A DNA stretch of 64,000 bases from Halomonas sp. BDJS001. Lineage in GTDB: Bacteria > Pseudomonadota > Gammaproteobacteria > Pseudomonadales > Halomonadaceae. Position 1 is the first letter of the stretch. Each line of letters opens with the position of its first letter. The notes under the pieces were generated by a model. It saw only the letters and a program-made list of their open reading frames with translations, searched no databases and was not told the origin of the DNA. The position numbers and the translations under genes were made by a program. Below, one piece after another: positions 16,972-26,474 of this stretch. The stretch lies in NCBI RefSeq assembly GCF_026104355.1, contig NZ_CP110535.1, forward strand, positions 186,001 to 250,000, read 5' to 3'.

Positions 16972-19647
16972 GTGAGTTACTATCACTATTGGGGCAAAGC
17001 GCAGGCTAAAGGGCAGGATGTGGAGTGCCATCTACTGCCGTATCACAACCTGGATGTTGCGGCGGTGGGCTGGTTGCTACTTTCGCCGGATAGACCGCTG
17101 ACACAACGCTTGGCAGCGCAACTAAGTCTTGAGCCTGATGCACTACGTAATCTATTGGTTTTTTGGTTGGGTTTACACGATATCGGTAAGTTCGCCCGAG
17201 CCTTTCAGGGACTTTTTCAACCAACCTCAAACTTGGCATTAGTCCCTCCCTCTGCGCAATATGCCTATACCGAGCGCCATGATCGCTTGGGTGACGTGGT
17301 TTGGGAGGCTAAATGGCTAGACTGGTTTGAAGATGGCACGTTGCAGTGGTCAACAAGCTTGACGCGCGCTGAGCGAAAAGCGCTTCGCGCAGCTTTTTCT
17401 GTTCTCTCGCCACCCTTTTTTGGCCATCACGGTCAGCCAGTAAGCGCAGGCAATATCGACATAGAGAGGTTCTTCTGTCGTGATGAACATGCTGATGATG
17501 TAGAAGCAACGCGGCAGTTTATTGCCGATTGGGCCAACGTTGTTCCACCAGAGTGGCCTATCGAGCAGCTGTTTTCCGAACAGTGGGTTTATGCCCTGCA
17601 GACGCTAAGCTGGTCAATCGCAGGCTGGGCAACCTTAAGCGACTGGCTGGGCTCGAACCAGGATCACTTTCCCTACCTTCAAGATCAGCTACCTCTCTCC
17701 GATTATTGGCAAATTGCTTTACACAATGCTGAGAAAGCATTGGAAGAAACAGGGTTTAACAAGGTTTCCGAACCGTTGCCTTACGCCGGCATGGCCGAGT
17801 GGTTTGGCAAACAATCCATTACGCCAACGCCCTTGCAGCATACCGCCGAGACAGTAGCGCTCACGGATGGGCCGCAGTTGTTTATCTTGGAGGACGTCAC
17901 CGGGTCAGGAAAAACCGAGGCCGCCTGTATTTTGACTCAGCGCCTATTAGCGGCAGGCCACGGCGATGGGCTCTATTTCGCACTGCCTACCATGGCGACT
18001 TCTAACGCCATGTATTCACGCTTGGGAAATTTGCATCGCCGCTTTTATACCGCTGAATCCTCTCCCTCTTTTGTCCTTGCCCACGGTGCGCGGGACTTAA
18101 ACGACGACTTTGTCGCCGCCGTTGCCGCGCCTCAGCCTGCTGATTTGGATTACACCGCCAGCGAGCTATCGGCGACTAGTCGCTGCAATCAATGGCTAGC
18201 GGATTCGCGTAAAAAGGCGCTGCTGGCGGAAGTGGGCGTAGGCTCCATCGACCAAGCCTTGATGGCCATTTTACCGTTTCGCCACCAGTCGCTGCGCTTG
18301 TATGGGCTGGCGCGCAAGGTATTAGTGATTGACGAGGTTCACGCCTACGACAATTACATGCAGACCCTGCTGAGCCAACTGCTTAGCTATCACGCTCGAC
18401 AGGGCGGTAGTGCTATTTTGCTAACAGCCACGCTACCCCGTGCTATGCGCAGCGCCCTAATGGCTGCTTGGCAAACGGGGCTTGGGCTGCCGAAAACTAA
18501 ACCACAAAAAGAGGACTTTCCTTTACTGACCCATGTGAGCGAAGGGCAACCGTTAGAGCTGCCGCTGGGCTCGCGCAAAGAGGTGTCCAGGAGTGTTGAA
18601 GTCGCTTGGCTAACCGAAGAAGAACAGGCGATAGAGGCGGTGCTGGCAGCAGTAGAGGCCGGTGAGTGCATCGCCTGGGTGCGCAATACGGTAGATGACG
18701 CTATTCGTGCATTCGAAGCCATCGAAGTCCGGCACCCTGATCCTGAACGCTGCCTGCTGTTCCACAGCCGCTTTGCCATGGTGGATAGGCAACGCATTGA
18801 GTCCCAGGTCATTGAGCGTTTAGGCAAAGATTCAACGCCTGAAGAACGCAAGGGTCAAGTGTTGATCAGTACTCAGGTATTTCAGGAGTCTCTCGACTGC
18901 GATGTCGATGTGATGATTAGCGATATTGCCCCCATTGATCTGCTTATTCAGCGGGCAGGGCGGTTACAACGCCATCAGCGTGGGGAGCGCTGTCTGCCAC
19001 GCCTGCTGGTACTAGCGCCGCCCTGGGCGGAAGATCCCGATGAGCATTGGCTCAAGCGTACGCTGCCAGGTACCCAGGCGGTTTACCGTGACACATCGTT
19101 AAGCTGGTTAACCCAGCGGGTACTGCGTCGTTTGGAAGCAATCCGCATGCCCGAGGAGGCTAGAGATCTTATCGAAGGCGTTTACGGGCCCGTATCTGAC
19201 TATATTCCTGATGCTCTGCAGGCAGCGCGCTACGAACAAAAAGGAATGCAGAGAACGGCGGGCTCGATGGCAAACTTCAACGCACTCAACCTTGAAGAGG
19301 GCTATGTAAAAAGCGATCAGTGGCAGGAAGAGCAAGAGATAGGCACACGGCTGATGGAGGAGCCCACGGTCAATGTGGTGCTGCTGTCACTGACCGATGA
19401 TAACGAGCTGGCGCTCTGGGCGGGTGAGCGCCGCCATGCTGATATGCTCAGTCAGGTGAAGCTACGCCAAAGCCAAGCTGCCAAGTTGGCAGCGTTACCA
19501 AGCCGTTATGAAAGCCAGTGGCTTGCCACTCAAGAACGCTATAAAGCCCTGAAATACATCCAGCCTTGGCTGCCCAGCGACGACCCTGAGTGCGACTACG
19601 ACACCCAGTGGGGCGTAAGGTTAGGTAGTAAGGAGCAAACGCCATGA
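16972..19647 (+). CDS. cas3: Type I-E CRISPR helicase-nuclease Cas3
   Basis: Degrades foreign DNA after Cascade recognises it. HD nuclease domain at the N-terminus: His-Asp at 69-70 (GLHDIGKF), HH at 152-153 (FFGHHGQP) and DWLGS (224-228). Superfamily 2 helicase: Walker A GSGKT (311-315), DEVH (454-457), TAT motif in LTATLPRAM, and C-terminal QRAGRLQRH. Length 891, like E. coli Cas3 (888). GTG start preceded by GGAGGGGAGG. First cas gene, but separated from cas8e by an antisense DUF29 gene, so it probably has its own transcript. Confidence 0.97.
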   Translation: MSYYHYWGKAQAKGQDVECHLLPYHNLDVAAVGWLLLSPDRPLTQRLAAQLSLEPDALRNLLVFWLGLHDIGKFARAFQGLFQPTSNLALVPPSAQYAYTERHDRLGDVVWEAKWLDWFEDGTLQWSTSLTRAERKALRAAFSVLSPPFFGHHGQPVSAGNIDIERFFCRDEHADDVEATRQFIADWANVVPPEWPIEQLFSEQWVYALQTLSWSIAGWATLSDWLGSNQDHFPYLQDQLPLSDYWQIALHNAEKALEETGFNKVSEPLPYAGMAEWFGKQSITPTPLQHTAETVALTDGPQLFILEDVTGSGKTEAACILTQRLLAAGHGDGLYFALPTMATSNAMYSRLGNLHRRFYTAESSPSFVLAHGARDLNDDFVAAVAAPQPADLDYTASELSATSRCNQWLADSRKKALLAEVGVGSIDQALMAILPFRHQSLRLYGLARKVLVIDEVHAYDNYMQTLLSQLLSYHARQGGSAILLTATLPRAMRSALMAAWQTGLGLPKTKPQKEDFPLLTHVSEGQPLELPLGSRKEVSRSVEVAWLTEEEQAIEAVLAAVEAGECIAWVRNTVDDAIRAFEAIEVRHPDPERCLLFHSRFAMVDRQRIESQVIERLGKDSTPEERKGQVLISTQVFQESLDCDVDVMISDIAPIDLLIQRAGRLQRHQRGERCLPRLLVLAPPWAEDPDEHWLKRTLPGTQAVYRDTSLSWLTQRVLRRLEAIRMPEEARDLIEGVYGPVSDYIPDALQAARYEQKGMQRTAGSMANFNALNLEEGYVKSDQWQEEQEIGTRLMEEPTVNVVLLSLTDDNELALWAGERRHADMLSQVKLRQSQAAKLAALPSRYESQWLATQERYKALKYIQPWLPSDDPECDYDTQWGVRLGSKEQTP

Positions 19648-19652
19648 GGCGT

Positions 19653-20084
19653 TCAATGTTCGTTGGGTTGAAAGTCCATCGCTACTTCAAAGCTGTAAAG
19701 GCAATGCTCGGGAAACTCCTGAGGTTCCCGATCCATTTCGATAGCCGCAGCCCGGCGGGCGTCATCGTAGGCGTCGTTCATCAGTTCAGGCAGCGATGCC
19801 TTCAGGCTGGGGTTGTCTTTCAGCAAGCGCTGCACCTTGCTTTGAGCATCCTGAATCGTCAATCGCCAGCTCCGCGAACGCCGTTCCGGTTGGTGATCCC
19901 ATTTCAGCAGGTGCATCAGCAAGCGGGCCAGTTGGCTAATCAAGGCGCGTCGCTCGCTTTTCCCCATGCTCTCAATCTCCTCGGCGAGATGCTCCAGATC
20001 CAGCTTGTCCAGTTTTCCAGCCCGCAGCAGCCCCGCCTGTTCAAGCGCCCAGGCGTAGGCATCCTGCTCATAATGAATCGCCAT
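19653..20084 (-). CDS. DUF29 family protein inside the cas locus
   Basis: 143-residue helical protein of DUF29, a family of unknown function found mainly in cyanobacteria and proteobacteria. Hallmarks: YEQDAYAWALEQAGLLRAGK, DLEHLAEEIESMGKSERRAL, LMHLLKWDHQPERRSRSW. The start at 20084 has GGGGAGGA seven bases upstream; the frame to 20174 is read-through. It lies on the opposite strand between cas3 (5 bp gap, convergent) and cas8e (88 bp, divergent). Its upstream region must also hold the cas8e promoter. Its position could be chance insertion or a functional addition to the CRISPR locus. Confidence 0.85.
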   Translation of the reverse strand: MAIHYEQDAYAWALEQAGLLRAGKLDKLDLEHLAEEIESMGKSERRALISQLARLLMHLLKWDHQPERRSRSWRLTIQDAQSKVQRLLKDNPSLKASLPELMNDAYDDARRAAAIEMDREPQEFPEHCLYSFEVAMDFQPNEH

Positions 20085-20172
20085 TGTTCTGATCCTCCCC
20101 GCCTTATGACTAACCCTAATATTTTTCAGTGTAAACGAAGCGCCGACACCAGACGACACTATCGAGGTGTAC

Positions 20173-21873
20173 ATGAATCTCCTTAACGACCCATGGTTAC
20201 CCTTCCTGTTAAAAGATGGAGAGGTAGAGAATCGCCCACCCTCAGCCGTGGCTGACCCTGATGTTATTAACCTCGCTCTGCCGCGAGCGGACTTTCAAGG
20301 AGCAGCCTATCAGTTCCTGATTGGTCTGCTGCAAACCGCACTGCCGCCGAAAACTCATGACGACTGGCTTGATTGGTTAATGGAGCCTCCGAGTGTTGAG
20401 GCGTTGGAGAAAGCGTTCGCCCCTTTCAGTCGCGCTTTTGAACTGGATGGCGACAGCCCTCGCTTTATGCAGGATCTTGATCCGCTTGAGGATGTAAACA
20501 ACGCCACCGTCAGCGGTTTATTAATTGATGCCCCCGGCGCTAATGGCATCAAAAATAATACTGACTTTTTCGTAAAGCGCGGCCGTGTTGAGGTGATGTG
20601 TGACGCCTGCGCGGCCATAGCGCTGTACACCATGCAGATTAACGCACCTGCGGGCGGTGCCGGTATCCGCGTGGGCCTGCGTGGCGGTGGGCCACTGACA
20701 ACACTGGTAATGCCGGAGTCATCAGATGCCAGTCTGTGGGAGCGCCTATGGCTAAACGTCATTACGCAGAAAGAAGCCACCCGGAAAAGGCAACAGTGGT
20801 CGACGCCGCATCCAGAAGAACCTTCACTATTTTTCTGGATGGCTGATACGCGGGTAAGCGATAAAAAAGGCACCGAGGTGCTACCTGAAGACACCCACCC
20901 CCTGCATGCTTACTGGTCAATGCCGCGTCGCTTCCGGCTGCTATTTGAAGACGCAGATGAATGCCCGTGCGATATTTGCGGACGAAAAACAGAGCGGGTC
21001 GTGCGCGAATTACGCGCTAAAAAACAGGGGGCCAACTACGACGGCCCATGGTTACATCCGCTAACCCCCTACCGACGTGATCCCAAAAAGCCCAATGAAC
21101 TGCCACTTTCTAGCAAAGGTCAGCCGGGTGGGCTTGGCTATCGGCACTGGTCAGGCTTTGTGCTGAATGATGAAGAAAGCAGTGGTGCAATCGCGGCAGC
21201 GGTGCTGAAAAGCTATATCCACAAACAAAAGCTAGTGACACAAGAGCGAGCGCATGGCGAAGACATCCAGGCGTTGCTGAGAGAGGCGCGCCTATGGGTG
21301 TTTGGCTACGACATGGACAACATGAAGCCGCGCGGTTGGTACAGCATCGAAATGCCCTTGGTAGCAATTCCACGAGGCCAGCAGGAAAGGCTCCGCACCT
21401 GGGTTCATCAACTGACAGAGCTTTCGCGCAACATCGCCTGGATGGTACGTACCCAAGTCAAAAACGCCTGGTTTTCGCGGCCATCGGATGCCAAAGGCGA
21501 TATGAGCGCCATTGATAACCAATTTTACGATGCAACCCAGCCTGAGTTTTTTAAAGCGCTGCTAGCCCTTCAGCAGGTGCTGCAACAAGACTCGCCGCCA
21601 CCGCATATTCCTCCCGATATCGCAGAGCGTTGGTACTTCGCCCTTAAGCATGAAGCTATGAGCGTATTTGAAGAACTGGCACTAAGCGGCGCCCAGGAAA
21701 GCATGGATCTTGAACGTGCCACCGCTGCTCATAGGCAGTTGCAAAGCTTTCTTGGCGGCAAGAGTAAAGGTAGCAAAGTGGTGAGTGACTTTATCCAACA
21801 GGGTGATTTTGACCCCTCCGCGCAGGCCAAACGTAACGCGGCCTCTGCTGCATCCACGACAGGAGACACCTGA
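20173..21873 (+). CDS. cas8e: Cascade large subunit Cas8e (Cse1/CasA)
   Basis: Large subunit of the type I-E Cascade complex; reads the PAM and recruits Cas3. 566 residues. Starts MNLLNDPWLPFLLKDG, the typical Cse1 N-terminus, with the FFVKRG-containing loop near 132. Two CxxC pairs, Cys143/146 and Cys266/269, likely form a zinc site. C-terminal four-helix bundle region after ~400. GAGG six bases before ATG 20173 favours it over GTG 20167. Its TGA overlaps the cse2 ATG by one base. Confidence 0.95.
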   Translation: MNLLNDPWLPFLLKDGEVENRPPSAVADPDVINLALPRADFQGAAYQFLIGLLQTALPPKTHDDWLDWLMEPPSVEALEKAFAPFSRAFELDGDSPRFMQDLDPLEDVNNATVSGLLIDAPGANGIKNNTDFFVKRGRVEVMCDACAAIALYTMQINAPAGGAGIRVGLRGGGPLTTLVMPESSDASLWERLWLNVITQKEATRKRQQWSTPHPEEPSLFFWMADTRVSDKKGTEVLPEDTHPLHAYWSMPRRFRLLFEDADECPCDICGRKTERVVRELRAKKQGANYDGPWLHPLTPYRRDPKKPNELPLSSKGQPGGLGYRHWSGFVLNDEESSGAIAAAVLKSYIHKQKLVTQERAHGEDIQALLREARLWVFGYDMDNMKPRGWYSIEMPLVAIPRGQQERLRTWVHQLTELSRNIAWMVRTQVKNAWFSRPSDAKGDMSAIDNQFYDATQPEFFKALLALQQVLQQDSPPPHIPPDIAERWYFALKHEAMSVFEELALSGAQESMDLERATAAHRQLQSFLGGKSKGSKVVSDFIQQGDFDPSAQAKRNAASAASTTGDT

Positions 21874-22538
21874 TGAGTGATGTGTTAACGCCGGACACAA
21901 CCGAGAAAGAAGATTTATTGACCGAGGCGGAGAAAAAGTCACTCGTTGCTTTGAAACGGGATGAAGCCGCCGCCCTACGCCGTTGGTGGCAGCGGTTGAC
22001 GCTGCCGCCGCAGGTTTTGCAAGCATTGACACCTCAGCCACCGCTACCCCGTGGTGTACGAGCGGTACTGCGCCGCTGTGATAGCGCGGAGGCCGCGATG
22101 TTAACCCAAGGTTTTCGCGAGCTATGGGCGATGCTGCCGGAGACGACGAAACAAACGGATTATCGCGATGAAAAGCTGCAAGTTTGGTCATGCATCGCGT
22201 TAATCGCAGCGGAGTTGCGCGAAGAAAAGAAGAGCGCGTCGTTAGCCTCACGCCTTGGCCAGCAAAAAGAGCAAACCGGCAAACCGCTGATGAGCGAGCT
22301 GCGCTTTCAACAGTTACTTTCCTGCCGTACGCCTGAGGAGTTTATACAGCGCTTACGCCGTGCGCTGGCGCTTGCGGATAAGAAAGATATCAGTGTCGTA
22401 CTGCTGGCGAGTGTTATCTCACTTTGGTGGCGCGAGCATCGTGGACGTTTGTCTGCCAAGCCTACCCAGCGGCTTGGATTTGTACTGGCAAATGACTATT
22501 TCGCGGCAACGTCTCGCTATAGCCATCGCAGCGACTGA
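21873..22538 (+). CDS. cse2: Cascade small subunit Cse2 (CasB)
   Basis: Small Cascade subunit that lines the belly of the complex and stabilises the R-loop. 221 residues, helical and basic, with LRRWWQRLTLPPQ and RFQQLLSCRTPEEFIQRLRR, the usual Cse2 landmarks. Longer than E. coli CasB (160) at the N-terminus. Start overlaps the cas8e stop (TGATG). Followed by a 60-bp gap before cas7e, the largest inside this block; it contains an AGTTTTATATGG stretch that could be an internal promoter. Confidence 0.92.
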   Translation: MSDVLTPDTTEKEDLLTEAEKKSLVALKRDEAAALRRWWQRLTLPPQVLQALTPQPPLPRGVRAVLRRCDSAEAAMLTQGFRELWAMLPETTKQTDYRDEKLQVWSCIALIAAELREEKKSASLASRLGQQKEQTGKPLMSELRFQQLLSCRTPEEFIQRLRRALALADKKDISVVLLASVISLWWREHRGRLSAKPTQRLGFVLANDYFAATSRYSHRSD

Positions 22539-22598
22539 TTTTTTCGACTGACTATCACCCTTTCTAGTTTTATATGGAAATCACTAACGGAGTTATCC

Positions 22599-23690
22599 AT
22601 GAGCCACTTTATTCAACTGCACCTGCTGACCTCTTATCCGCCCGCCAACCTGAACCGCGATGATTTGGGACGCCCCAAAACTGCCTTGATGGGTGGTGCT
22701 AAGCGTCTACGTGTCTCGTCACAAAGCCTTAAGCGTACTTGGCGTACCTCTGCGCTCTTTGAAGAAGCACTGGCTGGGCATGTGGGCACGCGTACTAAGC
22801 GTCTGGGCAAAGAAGCTTACGATCAGTTAGTAGAAAAAGGTGTTGATCAAAAAATGGCGGGGGCTTGCGCAGAAAAAATAGCGGGCGTGTTTGGCAAGCT
22901 GCGTAAAGTAGAAAAGGGCGAGCCTAAAGAGTTTGAGATTGAGCAGCTAGTGCACGTTGGCTTGGAAGAACGCCAAGCAATTAGCGCACTGGTGGAGACA
23001 CTGGCGGCAGAGAAGCGCGAGCCCAACGATGATGAATTAAAACTCTTACGCCACAAGCCTGCCGCCGCCGATGTAGCGCTGTTTGGCCGTATGCTGGCTG
23101 CCGTGCCTGAATATAACGTTGATGCTGCCTGCCAAGTGGCCCATGCAATCACCGTACACGCTGCTGAAGTAGAAGATGATTATTTTACCGCTGTCGATGA
23201 TTTAAACAGCGGTGATAAAGACCGTGGTGCTGCACATATTGGTGAATCTGGTTTTGGTGCCGGGCTGTTCTACCTGTATATCTGCATTGACCGTCAGCAG
23301 TTGGTTGAGAACTTGCAGGGCAACAGTGAATTAGCCGACCAAGCGATTGCAGCACTGGTGGAAGCTGCTGTCAAAACCTCCCCAAAAGGTAAGCAAAATA
23401 GTTTCGGTTCCCGCGCTCATGCAAGCTATGTGCTCGCTGAAAAAGGCAACCAGCAGCCGCGCTCGCTTTCTACCGCGTACCTGCGGCCCGTGACGGGGCA
23501 GGATCAAACGCTTGATGCGATCAAATGTCTGGAGCGCCAAGCACAAGCGTTTGATGATGCTTATGAACCAGGTGCCGATAGCCGTTTTGTCATCAGTGCC
23601 GAGCCTGACTATGAAGGGCCGCAGCTAAAAGGTGATGTAAAGAAAGGCAATCTTGCTGAATTGGCCGCTTTCTTAAAAACCGACCAGTAA
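22599..23690 (+). CDS. cas7e: Cascade backbone subunit Cas7e (Cse4/CasC)
   Basis: Forms the six-copy backbone that holds the crRNA spacer. 363 residues, as in E. coli CasC. Conserved N-terminus FIQLHLLTSYPPANLNRDDL followed by GRPKTALMGGAKRLRVSSQS, and the later GFGAGLFYLY and AYLRPVTG. ACGGAG precedes the ATG. Confidence 0.96.
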   Translation: MSHFIQLHLLTSYPPANLNRDDLGRPKTALMGGAKRLRVSSQSLKRTWRTSALFEEALAGHVGTRTKRLGKEAYDQLVEKGVDQKMAGACAEKIAGVFGKLRKVEKGEPKEFEIEQLVHVGLEERQAISALVETLAAEKREPNDDELKLLRHKPAAADVALFGRMLAAVPEYNVDAACQVAHAITVHAAEVEDDYFTAVDDLNSGDKDRGAAHIGESGFGAGLFYLYICIDRQQLVENLQGNSELADQAIAALVEAAVKTSPKGKQNSFGSRAHASYVLAEKGNQQPRSLSTAYLRPVTGQDQTLDAIKCLERQAQAFDDAYEPGADSRFVISAEPDYEGPQLKGDVKKGNLAELAAFLKTDQ

Positions 23691-23699
23691 GGAGGCGGC

Positions 23700-24452
23700 A
23701 TGACCGACTATCTTATTTTTCGGCTCTATGCGCCGCTTGCCAGTTGGGGCGAAGCCGCGGTTGGTGAAACGCGTCCTATAGCGACTTACCCAGGTAAAGG
23801 TGCCGTGCTTGGTTTGCTTGGGGCCGCACTAGGTGTTCGCCGGGATGACGATGCAGGCCAAACGCAACTGCGCGAGAGCATTGCCATGGGCGTAAAACAG
23901 TACACCCCCGGTATGCTGATGCGTGACTATCACACCGTGCAGATGCCCGCTGCGCAGTCAAAAGTGAGCTATCACACCCGCAAAGAAGAGCTAAGCGGGC
24001 CGCGCGATGCGCTAAAAACCATACTTTCCAGCCGGGATTATCGCTGTGATGGTCTATGGACAGTGGCCGTCTGGCTAACGCCAGCGGCAACCCTGACGCT
24101 TTCTGAGCTTGAGCAAGCGCTCAAAACGCCCTATTACCCACTTTATCTAGGGCGCAAATCCTGCCCGCCCGCTGCGCCGCTTGCACCCCAACGGCGAGAA
24201 TGCAGCACGCTCAAAGAAGCGCTTGATATTGACTTCCCACCTTTAAACAAACGCTACGGCAATGACAAAGTGGCGCTGCGTTTTCCCGATGAAGCGTTAT
24301 ACGCCTGGGAGGGTGAGGCTAGTAGGTTAGACGGCGATGGCCAGGCGGCAGAGTACAATGATGTGTGGGATTTGCCGCTGAATCGCCGCCGCTGGCAGTT
24401 TGGCCCTCGGTTAGAGTTTCGTCGGGCCATAGCAGCAGAGGAGGCGCGCTAA
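23700..24452 (+). CDS. cas5e: Cascade subunit Cas5e (CasD)
   Basis: Caps the 5' handle of the crRNA in Cascade. 250 residues. RAMP-type N-terminus YLIFRLYAPLASWGEAAVGE, RPIATYPGKGAVLGLLGAAL (the glycine-rich Cas5 signature) and PLYLGRKSCPPAAPL. GGAGG lies directly upstream, 9 bp after cas7e. Stop codon shares a base with the cas6e ATG (TAATG). Confidence 0.95.
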   Translation: MTDYLIFRLYAPLASWGEAAVGETRPIATYPGKGAVLGLLGAALGVRRDDDAGQTQLRESIAMGVKQYTPGMLMRDYHTVQMPAAQSKVSYHTRKEELSGPRDALKTILSSRDYRCDGLWTVAVWLTPAATLTLSELEQALKTPYYPLYLGRKSCPPAAPLAPQRRECSTLKEALDIDFPPLNKRYGNDKVALRFPDEALYAWEGEASRLDGDGQAAEYNDVWDLPLNRRRWQFGPRLEFRRAIAAEEAR

Positions 24453-25141
24453 TGTATCTCTCACGCGTTCGTGTTGACCTGAACGGGCTCTCCCGCGAAA
24501 AGCTGTTTGATGTAATGAACGCGGAAGCCTATACGGCTCACCAGCTTTTATGGCAGCTATTCCCCGGCTACGAAGGGCCAAGGCCATTTATTTTTCGGCA
24601 AGAGCTGGAAGAAGCCGAAGAGAGTAAAGGCCCTAAAGGGCTACCGCTATTTTACCTTCTTTCAGACCGTGAACCCTCATCAGTGCCTGGCTTGCTGACC
24701 GCCGAGAGCAAACCCTACGCACCAGAGCTCAAAGCGGGCGAGAGACTGGCATTTCGCCTGCGCGCTAACCCCACGATAGCGGTTTCTGTGCCAGGGAAGC
24801 GCGGCCAGCGCGCGGATGTGTTAATGGCAGCCAAAAAGCCATTCCCGCCAGGTCAACGCACCAGCCAAGCCTGTGTTGATGCTATGAATGGCAAGGCCCG
24901 TGAGTGGCTCGAAAGTCGCGCTGAAACATGGGGCTTTAGCCTGCCGGTGACGCCAGAGCTGGGCGCCTACCGCCAACATGTGCTGAACAAAGGCAGCGGC
25001 AAGCCGGTTCAGTTCTCGACGATGGATTACGAAGGCCTGCTGGAAGTAACAAACCCTGGGAAACTTATCGAAACCATGGCCCATGGTATTGGTCGGGCCA
25101 AGGCATTTGGCGGTGGTTTGCTACTACTGCGCCGACCTTAG
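24452..25141 (+). CDS. cas6e: crRNA endonuclease Cas6e (CasE)
   Basis: Cuts the precursor crRNA within each repeat and stays bound to the 3' hairpin. 229 residues. Starts MYLSRVRVDL; His30 in TAHQLLWQLFPG aligns with the catalytic His20 of E. coli Cas6e. C-terminal glycine-rich loop GIGRAKAFGGGLLLL. The frame is open upstream to 24365, inside cas5e, but the ATG at 24452 gives the family start and follows GAGGAGGCG. Confidence 0.95.
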   Translation: MYLSRVRVDLNGLSREKLFDVMNAEAYTAHQLLWQLFPGYEGPRPFIFRQELEEAEESKGPKGLPLFYLLSDREPSSVPGLLTAESKPYAPELKAGERLAFRLRANPTIAVSVPGKRGQRADVLMAAKKPFPPGQRTSQACVDAMNGKAREWLESRAETWGFSLPVTPELGAYRQHVLNKGSGKPVQFSTMDYEGLLEVTNPGKLIETMAHGIGRAKAFGGGLLLLRRP

Positions 25142-25149
25142 GAGACTAT

Positions 25150-26070
25150 ATGGGCTTTATTCCACTAAAGCCCATTCCCGAAAAAGACCGAATGTCGATG
25201 ATCTTTATCGGGATGGGGCAGATAGATGTGCGCGACGGCGCTTTCGTCGTCATTGACGACGTTAATGGCGAGCGTATGCACATCCCGGTGGGCTCGGTCG
25301 CATGCCTGTTGCTTGAACCGGGTACCCGAGTTTCTCATGCCGCCATTAAGCTGGCGGCTACGGTCGGAACTTTACTGATTTGGGTGGGTGATGCTGGTGT
25401 AAGGCTATATAGCGCAGGCCAACCAGGCGGTGCGAGATCAGACAAGTTGTTGTACCAAGCGCAGCTAGCGCTAGATGAAAAATTGCGCCTTAAAGTAGTA
25501 CGCAAAATGTTTGAGCTGCGTTTTGGTGAAGAGCCGCCTTCGCGTCGCAGCATCGAGCAACTGCGTGGTATGGAAGGCGCAAGGGTGCGCAAAACCTACC
25601 AACTATTAGCCAAACAGTATGGCGTTAAATGGAACGGACGTCGTTACGATCCTAAACAGTGGGACGCCTCGGATGTCGCAAACCAATGCCTATCAGCAGC
25701 AACCGCCTGCCTATACGGGATTACCGAAGCGGCTATTTTGGCAGCAGGCTACGCCCCCGCCATCGGGTATCTGCACACCGGCAAGCCATTGAGTTTTGTT
25801 TATGACATTGCCGACATCGTGAAGTTTGAAACGGTGGTACCCGCGGCCTTTAGAGTCGCGGCGCGCAATCCGCCTATGCCGGAAAGAGAGGTTCGTATCG
25901 CCTGCCGCGATGCATTCAAGCAATCCCACATACTCCAACGCTTAATCCCCATGATCGAAGATGTGCTTGCCGCTGGTGATATTCAGCCGCCGCCACCAGC
26001 ACCCGATGCAGTACCGCCTGCGATTCCCGAACCACCTTCGGTCGGCGATGCCGGTCATAGGAGCGGATAA
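25150..26070 (+). CDS. cas1: CRISPR integrase Cas1 (type I-E)
   Basis: Catalytic subunit of the Cas1-Cas2 spacer integrase. 306 residues, with the metal-binding residues visible at Glu142 (GMEGARV), His209 (GYLHTG), Asp219 and Asp222 (FVYDIADIVK), matching E. coli Glu141, His208, Asp218 and Asp221. Pro-rich C-terminal tail (PPPPAPDAVPPAIPEPP) typical of type I-E Cas1. GGAG before the ATG; 8 bp after cas6e. Confidence 0.97.
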   Translation: MGFIPLKPIPEKDRMSMIFIGMGQIDVRDGAFVVIDDVNGERMHIPVGSVACLLLEPGTRVSHAAIKLAATVGTLLIWVGDAGVRLYSAGQPGGARSDKLLYQAQLALDEKLRLKVVRKMFELRFGEEPPSRRSIEQLRGMEGARVRKTYQLLAKQYGVKWNGRRYDPKQWDASDVANQCLSAATACLYGITEAAILAAGYAPAIGYLHTGKPLSFVYDIADIVKFETVVPAAFRVAARNPPMPEREVRIACRDAFKQSHILQRLIPMIEDVLAAGDIQPPPPAPDAVPPAIPEPPSVGDAGHRSG

Positions 26071-26364
<294 letters not shown>

Positions 26365-26474
26365 CTGATTTTATTGGTTCTTTAACAATTTGATATGCTT
26401 AAAAAGTAAGCAAAATAGCTGGTAGATTTTTTATCTGCTATTTTCTTCTTGTAGATCAACTGTCTACAACAAGT
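26365..26474 (+). promoter_or_regulatory. CRISPR leader
   Basis: 110-bp AT-rich segment between cas2 and the first repeat; it should carry the array promoter and the integration signals. A perfect match to the IHF consensus (WATCAA-n4-TTR, minus strand) lies at 26383-26395, and a weaker one at 26454-26466 sits where the E. coli IHF site does. Three inverted repeats follow end to end: 26396-26412, 26412-26444 and 26445-26473, the last touching the first repeat. Confidence 0.85.

Noticed and set aside
19644..20186. 180-residue frame on the plus strand across the DUF29 gene
   Set aside because: Antisense shadow; the minus frame has the DUF29 motifs and a strong ribosome binding site.
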